Positions 25,237 through 34,224 of a stretch of DNA of 64,000 nucleotides are shown here, in pieces. Source of the stretch: Sphingopyxis italica (GTDB lineage Bacteria; Pseudomonadota; Alphaproteobacteria; Sphingomonadales; Sphingomonadaceae). Each line of letters begins with the position of its first letter. Position 1 is the first letter of the stretch. Made by a program: the position numbers and the translations under genes. The notes below the pieces were generated by a model. The model was not told where the DNA came from. It did no database searches and saw only the letters and a program-made list of their open reading frames with translations. Location: assembly GCF_011926545.1 (NCBI RefSeq), contig NZ_JAATIT010000005.1, positions 62,001 through 126,000 on the forward strand. Direction: 5' to 3'.

Positions 25237-27138
25237 ATGCCGACGTCGATGCCGGTTCGCGGCCTGTGGACGATGGTCCTGTTTATGCTGGCTAGCCCGG
25301 TTCAGGCGCAGGAGCAGGACGCGGCCGCACGTTTCGGAGCCGTGGGCGCCATCGACAGCATCAGCCTGTCGCCCGACGGCGGCCAGATCGCGTTCATCTC
25401 CCCATCGACGCGCGGCGGCAACGATCTGTTCGTGGTCGGCACGAACGATGGCGCATCGCCACGGCGCATATTGCGAGCCAATGGCGCGCCGGAGTTTCTG
25501 TTCTGGTGCGACTGGGAAAGCCCCGCGCGCATCCTGTGCGGAACCGGCGGCCGGCAGACCGCGGGCCGGGACATCGTCCATTTCAGCCGGATGGTCGCGC
25601 TCGATTCCGATGGCGAAAATCGCATCTTCATCCGCGGCGAGAATCGCTATGTCCGATTTGGCAGCCAGCTGATCAACTGGTTGCCGGGCCAGGACAATCG
25701 CATCATGCTGATCAGCCCCGCGGGGGCGGTGAACAGCATTTCCACCTTCAACGACGACGAACGGCTGATCGAAGGGGCACGGACCTATGCGGTCGGCTAT
25801 CTGACCGACGACGCCGGCCGGCTGCGCGTGCTGGTCAGCAACGCGCCCAGCGGAACCGGGATGGTCGACGAGACCTTCCGCTATTTCGCGCGGCCCGAGA
25901 CCGGCGGTGCATGGCAGCCGCTGTCCGCCCATGACATCGCGACCGGCGAGGGATTCCGTCCGGTGTCGATCGAGGAGGGGACGAACCATGCCTTCGGTTT
26001 CGGCAAGGTCGATGGCCGGACGGCGATCCAGCGAATCGCGCTGGAGGGCGCGGCGAAGATCGAAACCATTTTCGCGCATCCCGAAGTCGATGTGTCGGAT
26101 ATTTTGCGGATCGGTCAGGGCGGCCGCGTGGTCGGCGCGGTCTATTCGACCGAAAAGCCGCACGCCGTTTATTTCGACCCGGGGATCAAGGCGCTGGCGG
26201 CGCAGCTCGAAACGGCGCTCGAGGGCCGCATGGTCCGCATCATCGACGCGACCGTCGATGAAAGCCGCTTTCTGCTATGGGCCGGGTCGGACACCGATGC
26301 GGGTCGATATTATCTGTTCGACGCGACCGCGAAGCGTCTGCGCCCGCTGTTGGTGGATCGACCGATGCTGGAGGGTGTCGCGCTGTCCGAAGTGCGGCCG
26401 ATCAGCTATGCGGCGGCCGACGGCACGCGCATTCCCGCCTATCTGACCCTGCCGCCCGGCAAGACTGGCGTCGCCGGGCTGCCGGCGATCGTCATGCCCC
26501 ATGGCGGCCCGTCGGCGCGCGACGAGTGGGGGTTCGACTGGATGGCGCAATATTTCGCGCAACGCGGTTTCGCAGTGTTGCAGCCCAATTTTCGCGGTTC
26601 GGCTGGCTATGGCGACGATTGGTATCAGCGCAATGGTTTTCAATCGTGGCGGACCGCGGTGGGAGACGTCGCCGACGCCGGGCGCTGGCTGGTCGCAGAG
26701 GGCGCGCCGGCCGGCCGGCTGTCGATCGTCGGTTGGTCCTATGGCGGCTATGCGGCGCTGCAATCGGGCGTCATCGCGCCGGATCTGTTCCAAAAGATCG
26801 TCGCCATCGCGCCGGTGACCGACCTGTCGCAGCTTCGCCGCGAAGAAAGCCGCTATACCTCGGGGCGGATCAAGCGCGATTTCATCGGCACGGGTCCGCA
26901 TCTGCGCGAGGGATCGCCGGCCGAAAATGCGGGCCGGATCCACGCGCCGGTCTTGCTGTTCCATGGCACGCTCGACCAGAATGTCGAGATCGCGCAATCG
27001 AAAACCATGGTCCGCGCGCTCAAGGACGCAGGACGGCCGGTCGAACTGGTCGAATATCCCGGACTCGCCCACAGCCTCGGAACCGCGGCGGCGCGCACCG
27101 ACATGCTGCGCCGCATCGACGCGTTTCTGGCCAAATAG
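25237..27138 (+). CDS. S9-family prolyl-oligopeptidase-like serine peptidase, exported (copy 2)
   Basis: A 633-residue paralogue of the preceding gene, alike across the whole length, including HGGPSARDEWGF, GWSYGGYAALQSG, HGTLDQNVEI and GLAHSLGT (Ser/Asp/His). It has its own signal peptide (FMLASPVQAQ) and GGAGG-type ribosome site. A tandem duplication has diverged most in the propeller, so the two probably differ in peptide preference. Co-transcription is likely from the 14 bp gap. Confidence 0.92.
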   Translation: MPTSMPVRGLWTMVLFMLASPVQAQEQDAAARFGAVGAIDSISLSPDGGQIAFISPSTRGGNDLFVVGTNDGASPRRILRANGAPEFLFWCDWESPARILCGTGGRQTAGRDIVHFSRMVALDSDGENRIFIRGENRYVRFGSQLINWLPGQDNRIMLISPAGAVNSISTFNDDERLIEGARTYAVGYLTDDAGRLRVLVSNAPSGTGMVDETFRYFARPETGGAWQPLSAHDIATGEGFRPVSIEEGTNHAFGFGKVDGRTAIQRIALEGAAKIETIFAHPEVDVSDILRIGQGGRVVGAVYSTEKPHAVYFDPGIKALAAQLETALEGRMVRIIDATVDESRFLLWAGSDTDAGRYYLFDATAKRLRPLLVDRPMLEGVALSEVRPISYAAADGTRIPAYLTLPPGKTGVAGLPAIVMPHGGPSARDEWGFDWMAQYFAQRGFAVLQPNFRGSAGYGDDWYQRNGFQSWRTAVGDVADAGRWLVAEGAPAGRLSIVGWSYGGYAALQSGVIAPDLFQKIVAIAPVTDLSQLRREESRYTSGRIKRDFIGTGPHLREGSPAENAGRIHAPVLLFHGTLDQNVEIAQSKTMVRALKDAGRPVELVEYPGLAHSLGTAAARTDMLRRIDAFLAK

Positions 27139-27151
27139 GGTGGACAGCAAA

Positions 27152-27177
27152 TGGGCGGCCCGTTGCGGAGCCGCCCA
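27152..27177. terminator. Hairpin between convergent S9 peptidase and rpsD genes
   Basis: An 8-bp perfect stem TGGGCGGC/GCCGCCCA with a 10-base loop in the 63 bp between two convergent stop codons. There is no long T-run on either side, so it may be a weak bidirectional terminator or an mRNA end-protecting hairpin. Confidence 0.6.
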
Positions 27178-27201
27178 CTTGATTCCAGCGATGCCGTCCG
27201 A

Positions 27202-27813
27202 TCAGCGCGAATAGAATTCGACGACCAGGTTCGGTTCCATCTTCACCGGATAGGGCACTTCGTCGAGCGACGGAACGCGGACGAAGGTCGACTTGGTGCC
27301 GTCGATGGCGAGATATTCGGGCAGGTCGCGCTCGGGCAGGCTCTGCGCTTCGGCGACCAGCGCCATTTCCTGCGCCTTCTTGCCAAGAGTGACTTCATCG
27401 CCCGGCTTCACGAGGCGGCTCGCGATGTTGCACTTCACGCCGTTGACATAGACGTGGCCGTGGCTGACGAGTTGGCGCGCCGAGAAGATCGTCGGGGTGA
27501 ACTTCGAGCGGTAGACGACGGCGTCGAGGCGGCGCTCGAGCAGGCCGATCAGGTTCTGACCGGTGTCGCCCTTCATGCGCGACGCTTCGAAATAATTCTT
27601 CTTGAACTGCTTCTCGGTGATGTCGCCGTAATAGCCCTTCAGCTTCTGCTTCGCGCGGAGCTGGATGCCGAAGTCCGACATCTTGCCCTTGCGGCGCTGA
27701 CCGTGCTGGCCGGGGCCATATTCGCGGCGGTTGACCGGGCTCTTCGGGCGACCCCAGATGTTTTCGCCCATCCGGCGGTCGAGTTTATACTTGGCGCTCT
27801 GGCGCTTCGACAT
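27202..27813 (-). CDS. rpsD: 30S ribosomal protein S4
   Basis: A 203-residue S4 protein: the N-terminal segment [20 protein letters not shown], basic [16 protein letters not shown], and the S4 RNA-binding domain ([24 protein letters not shown]). It binds 16S rRNA early in 30S assembly. The GGAGA ribosome site is 5 bases from the ATG. It stands alone here rather than in the alpha operon, as is usual in alphaproteobacteria. A strong hairpin lies in its presumed leader (27862-27894). Confidence 0.97.
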   Translation of the reverse strand: MSKRQSAKYKLDRRMGENIWGRPKSPVNRREYGPGQHGQRRKGKMSDFGIQLRAKQKLKGYYGDITEKQFKKNYFEASRMKGDTGQNLIGLLERRLDAVVYRSKFTPTIFSARQLVSHGHVYVNGVKCNIASRLVKPGDEVTLGKKAQEMALVAEAQSLPERDLPEYLAIDGTKSTFVRVPSLDEVPYPVKMEPNLVVEFYSR

Positions 27814-27861
27814 ATGTCGTCTCCAATTTGCTGTGTGCCGAAGGATTTCGGCTCGTTCCCG

Positions 27862-27894
27862 GGTCGCACCATATGGAAGTCTCCATATGCGACC
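27862..27894. promoter_or_regulatory. Hairpin-forming palindrome in the rpsD leader region
   Basis: CATATGGA-AGTC-TCCATATG is a perfect 8-bp palindrome (27870-27889), flanked by further complementary GGTCGC (27862-27867) and GCGACC (27889-27894) arms. It starts 49 bases upstream of the rpsD ATG. It could be a leader structure for S4 control or an operator in the divergent rpsD/chorismate mutase region. Function unknown. Confidence 0.5.
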
Positions 27895-28014
27895 ACCGCT
27901 TCACCGGGGTGCGGGGTCCATTGCGAAGGCGCGCGGTTAGACGGGGAGGGCGGCAAAGTCAAGCATCAAGCCGCGCGCTCGACAGCGGCGAAAAAGCCGT
28001 TAAAGGCAGCGCGC

Positions 28015-28344
28015 ATGACGTCCGCCAAACTTCCCGAACCCAAACGTCCCGAACAGTGCGAAACCATGACCGAAGTCCGCGTCGGGGTCGATCAGGTCGA
28101 CCGCGAACTCGTCGCGCTGCTCGTCCGCCGCTTCGGCTATATGGATGCCGCCGCCCGGATCAAGACCGACCGCGACACCGTTCGCGACGAGGCGCGCAAG
28201 GCCGAGGTGCTGGGCAATGTCGCGCGCGAGGCCGAAGCCGCCGGGCTGGAGCCCGAGCGGCTGCGTGCGGTGTGGAACGAGCTTGTCGAGCAGTCGATCG
28301 CCTATGAGGCGGTCCAGTGGGACCGGCTGCGCGCCGATCGCTGA
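28015..28344 (+). CDS. Chorismate mutase (AroQ type II)
   Basis: A 109-residue all-helical AroQ domain: VDQVDRELVALLVRRFGYM, a Lys in ARIKTDRDTVRDE and a C-terminal QSIAYEAVQW. The pattern is close to the stand-alone chorismate mutase / isochorismate-pyruvate lyase (PchB-like) group. It converts chorismate to prephenate for Phe and Tyr synthesis. Not in an operon. A second AroQ protein is encoded at 43578-43865. Confidence 0.87.
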   Translation: MTSAKLPEPKRPEQCETMTEVRVGVDQVDRELVALLVRRFGYMDAAARIKTDRDTVRDEARKAEVLGNVAREAEAAGLEPERLRAVWNELVEQSIAYEAVQWDRLRADR

Positions 28345-28379
28345 TCTGGCCGTGGTGCGTAGCCGTCTGGCTGCCGGTC

Positions 28380-29108
28380 TCACTGCCTTTTCTTGACGCG
28401 GCCCAGCGCCGTGACAATTCCGTGCATCATACGGATGTCATTATAAGACCAGCCCGTCTTGGTCAGCGCGGTGCGCAAGGTCCGCAGCGTCATTTCGCGT
28501 CGTTCGGGCGGAAAGAAATAGCCGCTCTTGTCGAGGTCGCGGACCAGATGCTGGACGAATTCCTCGAGCTCGCCGTGCGGCGCCGGGGGATCGAGCGGCA
28601 CGTCGGGCGGGCTCGCGAGTGCGACGCCTTTCGACCATTCATAGGCGAGCAGGATGACCGCTTGCGCGAGGTTCAGCGAGGCGAATTCGGGATTGATCGG
28701 TACGGTGACGATCTTGTGCGCGAGGGCGACGTCGTCGGTTTCGAGCCCTGAGCGTTCGGCGCCGAAGACATAGGCCGAGCGGCCTGCGCTGGCGTGGACT
28801 TCGCGCGCTGCCGCCTCGGGGGTCAGCACCGGCTTGGTGACGCCGCGCTTGCGCACGGTGGTCGCATAGACGGTCGTGCAATCGGCGACGGCATCGGCGA
28901 GCGTATCGAACACCTGCGCTTCGGCCAGCACATTATCGGCGCCCGACGCCGCGGGTCCGGCATCGGGGTTGGGCCAGCCATCGCGGGGGCTCACGAGGCG
29001 CAGTTCGGTCAGCCCGAAATTGAGCATCGCGCGCGCCGCCTTGCCGATATTTTCGCCAAGCTGCGGACGGACGAGGACGATGACGGGGGGCGGGGCGGCC
29101 GCGGTCAT
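28380..29108 (-). CDS. trmJ: tRNA/rRNA (cytidine/uridine-2'-O-)-methyltransferase, TrmJ-like SPOUT family
   Basis: A 242-residue SPOUT methyltransferase: N-terminal [22 protein letters not shown], then [15 protein letters not shown] and [20 protein letters not shown] forming the trefoil-knot SAM site, and a C-terminal helical extension as in TrmJ. TrmJ modifies position 32 of certain tRNAs. The ATG overlaps the nrdR stop by 4 bp. Family assignment is firm; the exact modified nucleotide is inferred. Confidence 0.9.
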   Translation of the reverse strand: MTAAAPPPVIVLVRPQLGENIGKAARAMLNFGLTELRLVSPRDGWPNPDAGPAASGADNVLAEAQVFDTLADAVADCTTVYATTVRKRGVTKPVLTPEAAAREVHASAGRSAYVFGAERSGLETDDVALAHKIVTVPINPEFASLNLAQAVILLAYEWSKGVALASPPDVPLDPPAPHGELEEFVQHLVRDLDKSGYFFPPERREMTLRTLRTALTKTGWSYNDIRMMHGIVTALGRVKKRQ

Positions 29109-29572
29109 TTGATCGGCCGCGCCGCCTCGGTGATCGTCGAGGCGAATTCCTCGAAATCCTTGGCTTCGGTGAAATCGCGATAGACGCTGGCAAAGCGGAT
29201 ATAGGCAACATTGTCGAAGCCCTTGAGTGCTTCCATCACCATCGCGCCGATTTGCTGCGCCTGCACTTCGCTTTCGCCCGAGGTTTCGAGCTGGCGCTGG
29301 ATTCCCGACACCAGCCGTTCGATGCGCGCGCCGTCGATCGGCCGCTTGCGGCACGCGATCTGGACGCTGCGCATCAATTTCTCGCGGTCGAAGGGCTCGC
29401 GCGTCCCGCCGGCCTTGAGCACCGCGACTTCGCGCAGCTGGATGCGCTCGAAAGTGGTGAAGCGCGCGCCGCAATCCTCGCACTGGCGGCGGCGACGGAT
29501 CGCCGCGCCGTCCTCGGTCGGACGGCTATCCTTCACCTGACTGTCTTCATGTCCGCAATAGGGGCAGCGCAT
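29105..29572 (-). CDS. nrdR: Transcriptional repressor NrdR
   Basis: A 155-residue NrdR: a zinc ribbon at the N-terminus ([30 protein letters not shown]) followed by an ATP-cone domain ([17 protein letters not shown]). It represses ribonucleotide reductase genes in response to nucleotide state. It follows glyA in the run, an arrangement common in alphaproteobacteria and linking one-carbon and dNTP supply. Confidence 0.96.
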   Translation of the reverse strand: MRCPYCGHEDSQVKDSRPTEDGAAIRRRRQCEDCGARFTTFERIQLREVAVLKAGGTREPFDREKLMRSVQIACRKRPIDGARIERLVSGIQRQLETSGESEVQAQQIGAMVMEALKGFDNVAYIRFASVYRDFTEAKDFEEFASTITEAARPIK

Positions 29573-29575
29573 CGG

Positions 29576-29794
29576 TCAGCGTTTCACCCGCGTGTGGAGC
29601 GCCACCGCGGCGCCGGCCAGCAGGCCGACGGGCCACGATACGACGGGCAGCACGGCGCCGATGACGGCACCGACGGCGCCGCCGGTCAACACCGGGCGCG
29701 TCGAGGGATGGCCCATGCCTTGCTTGCCCATCGCCTTGACCTCTTCGATCGAGAGTTCGACCAGCGTCGGTTCCTCGGGGTGCTGCCGCGCCAT
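29576..29794 (-). CDS. Small membrane protein, function unknown
   Basis: A 72-residue protein (from MARQHPEEPTLVELS) with a polar N-terminus (IEEVKAMGKQGM) and a Gly/Ala-rich hydrophobic C-terminal half (GGAVGAVIGAVLPVVSWPVG) long enough for one or two membrane passes. An ATG at 29818 would add 8 residues. It ends 3 bp before nrdR in the same operon. Not recognised as a named family. Confidence 0.6.
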   Translation of the reverse strand: MARQHPEEPTLVELSIEEVKAMGKQGMGHPSTRPVLTGGAVGAVIGAVLPVVSWPVGLLAGAAVALHTRVKR

Positions 29795-29871
29795 AGCTAT
29801 TACTCCAGCTTCTATCATTCTTCCGATTCCTTTTTTTCGGGACCGGTGATTTCTTCCAAATCGCTGGCTGT

Positions 29872-30198
29872 TCAGCGGGTCAACCGTTTGTACAATACAT
29901 AACCGCCGCCTAAAACAGCGCCCATAGATATCGTAACGAACGGAATGGCTGGAGCAATGACAGCTCCTAGGGCCGCGCCCGCGACAACTTTTTGTACATC
30001 CTTATTTTTAATGGTGTCCAACGCCAGCACTTTCGCTTCAACCGCCGTTCCCTGCGCGAAAGTCGAAACGGCGCTTTTTACTGTTTCTGGTTCGACCACG
30101 TTGACGCTTTGCCCGCACTCGCTGCAGAATTTCGCATCCGCGAACAATGGATTCCCGCATCCAGTGCAGCCGTTCGTTGCGATTTCGACTTCGCTCAA
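29872..30198 (-). CDS. Zinc-ribbon membrane-associated protein with TTG start
   Basis: A 108-residue protein: an N-terminal zinc ribbon (CTGCGNPLFADAKFCSECG, four Cys), a middle helix-rich part and a C-terminal glycine-rich hydrophobic segment (VVAGAALGAVIAPAIPFV; AVLGGGYVLYKR). The start is taken as TTG at 30198, one base after the glyA stop, because GGAG lies 7 bases upstream inside the glyA end and no ATG fits. Probably coupled to glyA. Function unknown. Confidence 0.65.
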   Translation of the reverse strand: MSEVEIATNGCTGCGNPLFADAKFCSECGQSVNVVEPETVKSAVSTFAQGTAVEAKVLALDTIKNKDVQKVVAGAALGAVIAPAIPFVTISMGAVLGGGYVLYKRLTR

Positions 30199-30199
30199 T

Positions 30200-31507
30200 T
30201 TACGCTCCGTAAATGGGGAAGCGTTCGCACAAAGCGCGGACGCGGCCCCGGACATTCGCCTCGACGTCGGCGTCGCCATGTTCGCCCTTGTCGCGCAAGG
30301 CTTCGAGCACGTCGGCGACCATATCGCCGATTTCCTCGAACTCGGCGATGCCGAAGCCGCGCGTCGTGCCCGCGGGCGACCCGACGCGAATACCGCTGGT
30401 CTTGACCGGCGGCAGCGGGTCGAAGGGGACGCCATTCTTGTTGCAGGTGATCGCGCTGCGCTCGAGCGCCTCGTCGGCGTCGCGGCCGGTGATGCCGAGC
30501 GGACGCAGGTCGATGAGCGCGAGGTGCGTGTCGGTGCCGCCCGCGACGACGTCGGCGCCGCGCGCCTTCAGCCGGTTCGCGAGCGCCTGCGCATTGGCGA
30601 TCGTCGCCTTGGCATAATCCTTGAAATCGGGGCGCAGCGCCTCGCCGAACGCCACGGCCTTCGCCGCGATGACGTGCATCAGCGGGCCGCCCTGCAGCCC
30701 GGGGAAGACCGCCGAATTGATCCGCTTCGCGATCGCTTCGTCATTGGTCAGGATCATGCCGCCGCGCGGGCCGCGCAGCGTCTTGTGCGTCGTCGTGGTG
30801 ACGACATGCGCATGCTCCATCGGCGAGGGATGCGCGCCGCCGGCGACGAGGCCGGCGAAATGCGCCATATCGACCATCAGCAGCGCGCCGACATCGTCGG
30901 CGATGGCGCGGAAGCGCGCGAAGTCGAGCGTGCGCGGATAGGCCGATCCGCCCGCGATGATCAGCGAGGGGCGATGCTCCTTCGCCAGCGCCTCGACCTG
31001 GTCGAAATCGACGAGATGGTCGTCGGGGCGCACGCCATATTGCACGGCATTATACCATTTGCCCGACATCGCGGGCGGGGCGCCGTGGGTCAGGTGACCG
31101 CCGGCGTCGAGGCTCATGCCCATGATCGTCGCGCCGGGCTTGGTCAGCGCGAGCATCACGGCGCCGTTCGCCTGCGCGCCCGAGTGCGGCTGGACATTGA
31201 CGAAGCCCGCGGCGAACAGCTGCTTCGCGCGGTCGATCGCGAGGGTTTCGACCTCGTCCGACGGCGCACAGCCCTGATAGTAACGGCGGCCGGGATAGCC
31301 CTCGGCATATTTGTTGGTGAAGACCGATCCCTGCGCTTCGAGCACCGCTTTCGAAACGATATTCTCCGACGCGATCAGCTCGATCTGATATTGCTCGCGT
31401 TCGAGCTCATGCTTCATCGCCGCCGCAACCGCGGGGTCGACCATGCCGACGCCGTCGGTGAAATAGCCGGCCGATTTGATGGGCTTGTCGAGGGTTTCTG
31501 TGGTCAT
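30200..31507 (-). CDS. glyA: Serine hydroxymethyltransferase
   Basis: A 435-residue PLP enzyme that interconverts serine and glycine while charging tetrahydrofolate. Motifs include [35 protein letters not shown], and the Schiff-base lysine in [16 protein letters not shown]. Full length. Its ATG overlaps the rpiB stop by 4 bp, a linkage conserved across alphaproteobacteria. Confidence 0.97.
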   Translation of the reverse strand: MTTETLDKPIKSAGYFTDGVGMVDPAVAAAMKHELEREQYQIELIASENIVSKAVLEAQGSVFTNKYAEGYPGRRYYQGCAPSDEVETLAIDRAKQLFAAGFVNVQPHSGAQANGAVMLALTKPGATIMGMSLDAGGHLTHGAPPAMSGKWYNAVQYGVRPDDHLVDFDQVEALAKEHRPSLIIAGGSAYPRTLDFARFRAIADDVGALLMVDMAHFAGLVAGGAHPSPMEHAHVVTTTTHKTLRGPRGGMILTNDEAIAKRINSAVFPGLQGGPLMHVIAAKAVAFGEALRPDFKDYAKATIANAQALANRLKARGADVVAGGTDTHLALIDLRPLGITGRDADEALERSAITCNKNGVPFDPLPPVKTSGIRVGSPAGTTRGFGIAEFEEIGDMVADVLEALRDKGEHGDADVEANVRGRVRALCERFPIYGA

Positions 31508-31956
31508 CGGCTGGTCTCCAGTTGCGGCGGATTCGAAAGCTTGTCGACGCGGCGCGCGTGGCGGTCGCCGGCGAATTCGGTGGTCAGGAAAGCGTCGAGG
31601 CACGCTTTCGCCATGTCGATGCCGGTCAGGCGCGCGCCCATCGCGATCACGTTCGCGTCATTATGCTCGCGCGACAGCTTTGCCGACAGTGGTTCGCCGA
31701 CCAGCGCGCAGCGCGCGGCGGGGTTGCGGTTGACCGAAATAGAAATGCCGATGCCTGATCCGCAGAGCGCAACGCCGCGTGTCGCGCGGCCGTCGGCGAT
31801 GGCTTGGCCAAGGGCGTAGCCGAAATCGGGATAATCGACGCTGTCGGGGCCGTTGGTGCCGAGATCCTCGACTTCGTGGCCGGCTTCGCGAAGCCAGTCG
31901 GCAAGCGCGGCCTTGAGCTCGTAAGCGGCGTGGTCGGAGGCGATGGCAATGCGCAT
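31504..31956 (-). CDS. rpiB: Ribose-5-phosphate isomerase B
   Basis: A 150-residue RpiB of the LacA/RpiB family: [15 protein letters not shown], the catalytic Cys in [13 protein letters not shown] and [18 protein letters not shown]. It interconverts ribose-5-phosphate and ribulose-5-phosphate. First gene of a co-directional run of six (rpiB-glyA-zinc ribbon-small membrane protein-nrdR-trmJ). Confidence 0.95.
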   Translation of the reverse strand: MRIAIASDHAAYELKAALADWLREAGHEVEDLGTNGPDSVDYPDFGYALGQAIADGRATRGVALCGSGIGISISVNRNPAARCALVGEPLSAKLSREHNDANVIAMGARLTGIDMAKACLDAFLTTEFAGDRHARRVDKLSNPPQLETSR

Positions 31957-32068
31957 GATGCGGCTCCCGCGGGGGTCAAGGGAATCGATGAGCGCCCTTT
32001 AGGCGAAGCCGCGCGGATTGGCCATAAGCGAGGTGGCAAATTTGTGACGGCGTCGATAAAGCCGCCCC

Positions 32069-32233
32069 ATGTCCGACACGATCATGTCCATCCTGATGCT
32101 GACCGGCGTGCTGCTCACCGGCGGCGCGATCTTCGTCTTTCGCAAGGGCGACCGCCGCCGCGCGCTGCTGATGCTGATTGCCGCGCTGGTGATGTTCGCC
32201 AATGTCGCGGTGTGGCTGGTGCCGGTGAAATAG
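32069..32233 (+). CDS. Small two-helix membrane protein
   Basis: A 54-residue protein with two hydrophobic segments (SILMLTGVLLTGGAIFVF and LLMLIAALVMFANVAVWLV) around a basic hairpin (RKGDRRR). The pattern suggests an inner-membrane microprotein. It is divergent from rpiB by about 110 bp and is followed by a palindromic repeat. It has no recognised function; coding status is inferred from composition and topology. Confidence 0.55.
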   Translation: MSDTIMSILMLTGVLLTGGAIFVFRKGDRRRALLMLIAALVMFANVAVWLVPVK

Positions 32234-32240
32234 CCTTATC

Positions 32241-32324
32241 GTCATTGCGAGCGAAGCGAAGCAATCCAGAGCGGTTTTACGCCGCCCCTGGATTGCCGCG
32301 TCGCCTTCGGCTCCTCGCAATGAC
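32241..32324. repeat. Imperfect palindromic repeat, family A copy 2 (inverted)
   Basis: An 84 bp element bounded by GTCATTGCGAG and CTCGCAATGAC, with inner GCAATCCAG/CTGGATTGC arms. Its right arm matches the left arm of the copy at 21330-21409, so it is inserted in the opposite orientation. It sits between a small membrane protein gene and the alpha/beta hydrolase stop. Confidence 0.85.
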
Positions 32325-32337
32325 GAGGCTGCCAAAC

Positions 32338-32994
32338 TCAGCGGATCGGCGAATCGGGGGCGAGCCGCATATCCAGATAATTGTCGAGCGACTTCATCAA
32401 CTGGTCGAGCTCATGTTCGAAGAAGTGATTGGCGCGCGGAATCTCGTCGTGATGGATCGTGATGCCCTTTTGCGTGCGCAGCTTGTCAACCAGCTTCTGC
32501 ACCGCGCCCGGCGGCACGATCTCGTCCTGCCCGCCCGCGACGATGATGCCCGACGAGGGACAGGGCGCGAGGAAGCTGAAGTCGTACATGTTCGCCGGCG
32601 GCGCGACCGACAGGAAGCCGCGGATTTCGGGGCGGCGCATCAACAGCTGCATGCCGATCCACGCGCCGAAGCTGAAGCCGGCGATCCACGTCGTCTGCGC
32701 CTCGGGATGGATCGACTGCACCCAGTCGAGCGCCGAGGCGGCGTCACTCAGTTCGCCGATGCCATTGTCGAAGGTGCCCTGGCTGCGGCCCACGCCGCGA
32801 AAGTTGAAGCGCAGCACGGCAAAACCGCGCGCGACGAAGCTCTTGTACATCGCCTGCGTGATGCGGTCGTTCATCGTGCCGCCGCCCTGCGGATGCGGAT
32901 GCAGGATCAGCGCGACCGGTGCGCGCGGGCGCGGCGGGGGCGAGAAGCGGCCTTCGATGCGGCCCTCGGGACCGGGGAAAATGACGTCGGGCAT
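32338..32994 (-). CDS. Alpha/beta hydrolase of the short serine-hydrolase type
   Basis: A 218-residue hydrolase close to a conserved proteobacterial family: LILHPHPQGGGTMN, FNFRGVGRSQGTFDNG, the nucleophile in IAGFSFGAWIGMQ, the acid in GGQDEIVPP and the His in ANHFFEHE. No signal peptide. Ester or thioester substrate unknown. It is divergent from the cysteine desulfurase gene. Confidence 0.85.
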   Translation of the reverse strand: MPDVIFPGPEGRIEGRFSPPPRPRAPVALILHPHPQGGGTMNDRITQAMYKSFVARGFAVLRFNFRGVGRSQGTFDNGIGELSDAASALDWVQSIHPEAQTTWIAGFSFGAWIGMQLLMRRPEIRGFLSVAPPANMYDFSFLAPCPSSGIIVAGGQDEIVPPGAVQKLVDKLRTQKGITIHHDEIPRANHFFEHELDQLMKSLDNYLDMRLAPDSPIR

Positions 32995-33132
32995 GGGCGC
33001 ACCTTTATGTTTTGAGGCTTGCCACCGATTCGCCGAAGGGCGGGGTGGCGGAGCGAAGTTGGCGCCTATATAGAAAAAGGGTCGCAACTTGCAACTTTTG
33101 CGAATCGCTCGCAATAAGGACTTTCTCCCGGG

Positions 33133-34224
33133 ATGATTTACCTCGATTACCAAGCCACGACGCCGCTCGCTCCCGAGGCGCGCGAGGCGGTGCTGCGCTG
33201 GCTTGAAGGGGCCGGGGAGGGCGACGGTTTCGCCAACCCGTCGAGTACGCACAAGGGCGGCCGCGCCGCCGCCGCGGCGGTCGAGGTCGCGCGCGACCAG
33301 GTCGCGGCGCTGCTACCAAAGGGCGGGCGCACCTTCTTCACCTCGGGCGCGACCGAAGCGCTCAACTGGGCGCTGCTGCGCGGCGCGGAGATCATGCCGG
33401 GCGGCGTCGCGGGGCTCAGCATCGAACATGCCGCGTCGCTGCAATGCCTCGAACGACTGAATGCGAATATCCTTCCGGTCGATGGCGCGGGGCTGGCGCT
33501 GCCGCCCGACGAGGCGTTGATCCCCGAGGGCGGCATCGTCGCGACGATGCTGGTCAACAACGAGGTCGGCACGATCCAGCCGATCGCCGAATTCGCCGCC
33601 GCCGCGCACGCGAAGAACAGCCTGCTGCTCTGCGACGCGGTGCAGGGCTATGGCCGCGTCACAATCCCCGACGGCCCCGACCTGATCGCGATTTCGGCGC
33701 ACAAGATCCACGGGCCGAAGGGTATCGGCGCGCTGTGGATCAAGGACGGCGTCGATCTGCCGCCGCTGATGTTCGGCGGGGCGCAGGAACATGGGATGCG
33801 CTCCGGCACTGTCTCGCCCGCCCTGTGCGCCGGCTTCGGCGCCGCCGCCGCGCTCGCCGCCGAGCGTTTCGATGCCGATGCCGAGCATGTCGAGCGGCTC
33901 TGGCCGCTCGCGCGCGACATGCTCCCCGAATGGACGATCAACGGCGATGCGAACCGCCGCTACCATGGCAACCTCAACGTCCGGCGCGAGGGCGTGAACG
34001 GCCTCCGCCTGATGTCCGATGCACGCAACGTCGCCTTCTCGCTCGGCAGCGCATGCGGCAGCGGGTCGGGCAAGGTCAGCCATGTGCTGCGCGCGATGGG
34101 CGTCAGCGAGGCCGATGCGCGCGCCTCGATCCGGCTCGGCTGGGGGCGCTACACGACCGAGGCCGAGTTGCGCGAGGGCTTGACCGCCATCAAGGATGCC
34201 GCGCGCCTGCAGGGGGTGAACTGA
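33133..34224 (+). CDS. Cysteine desulfurase (NifS/IscS class V aminotransferase)
   Basis: A 363-residue PLP enzyme: MIYLDYQATTPLAPEAR, the PLP lysine in ISAHKIHGPKGIGALW and the catalytic Cys in LGSACGSGSGKVSHVL. It moves sulfur from cysteine to iron-sulfur cluster scaffolds or other acceptors. It is shorter than E. coli IscS (about 404). No IscU or SUF genes are adjacent; instead a 2Fe-2S ferredoxin gene overlaps its stop by 1 bp. Confidence 0.93.
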   Translation: MIYLDYQATTPLAPEAREAVLRWLEGAGEGDGFANPSSTHKGGRAAAAAVEVARDQVAALLPKGGRTFFTSGATEALNWALLRGAEIMPGGVAGLSIEHAASLQCLERLNANILPVDGAGLALPPDEALIPEGGIVATMLVNNEVGTIQPIAEFAAAAHAKNSLLLCDAVQGYGRVTIPDGPDLIAISAHKIHGPKGIGALWIKDGVDLPPLMFGGAQEHGMRSGTVSPALCAGFGAAAALAAERFDADAEHVERLWPLARDMLPEWTINGDANRRYHGNLNVRREGVNGLRLMSDARNVAFSLGSACGSGSGKVSHVLRAMGVSEADARASIRLGWGRYTTEAELREGLTAIKDAARLQGVN

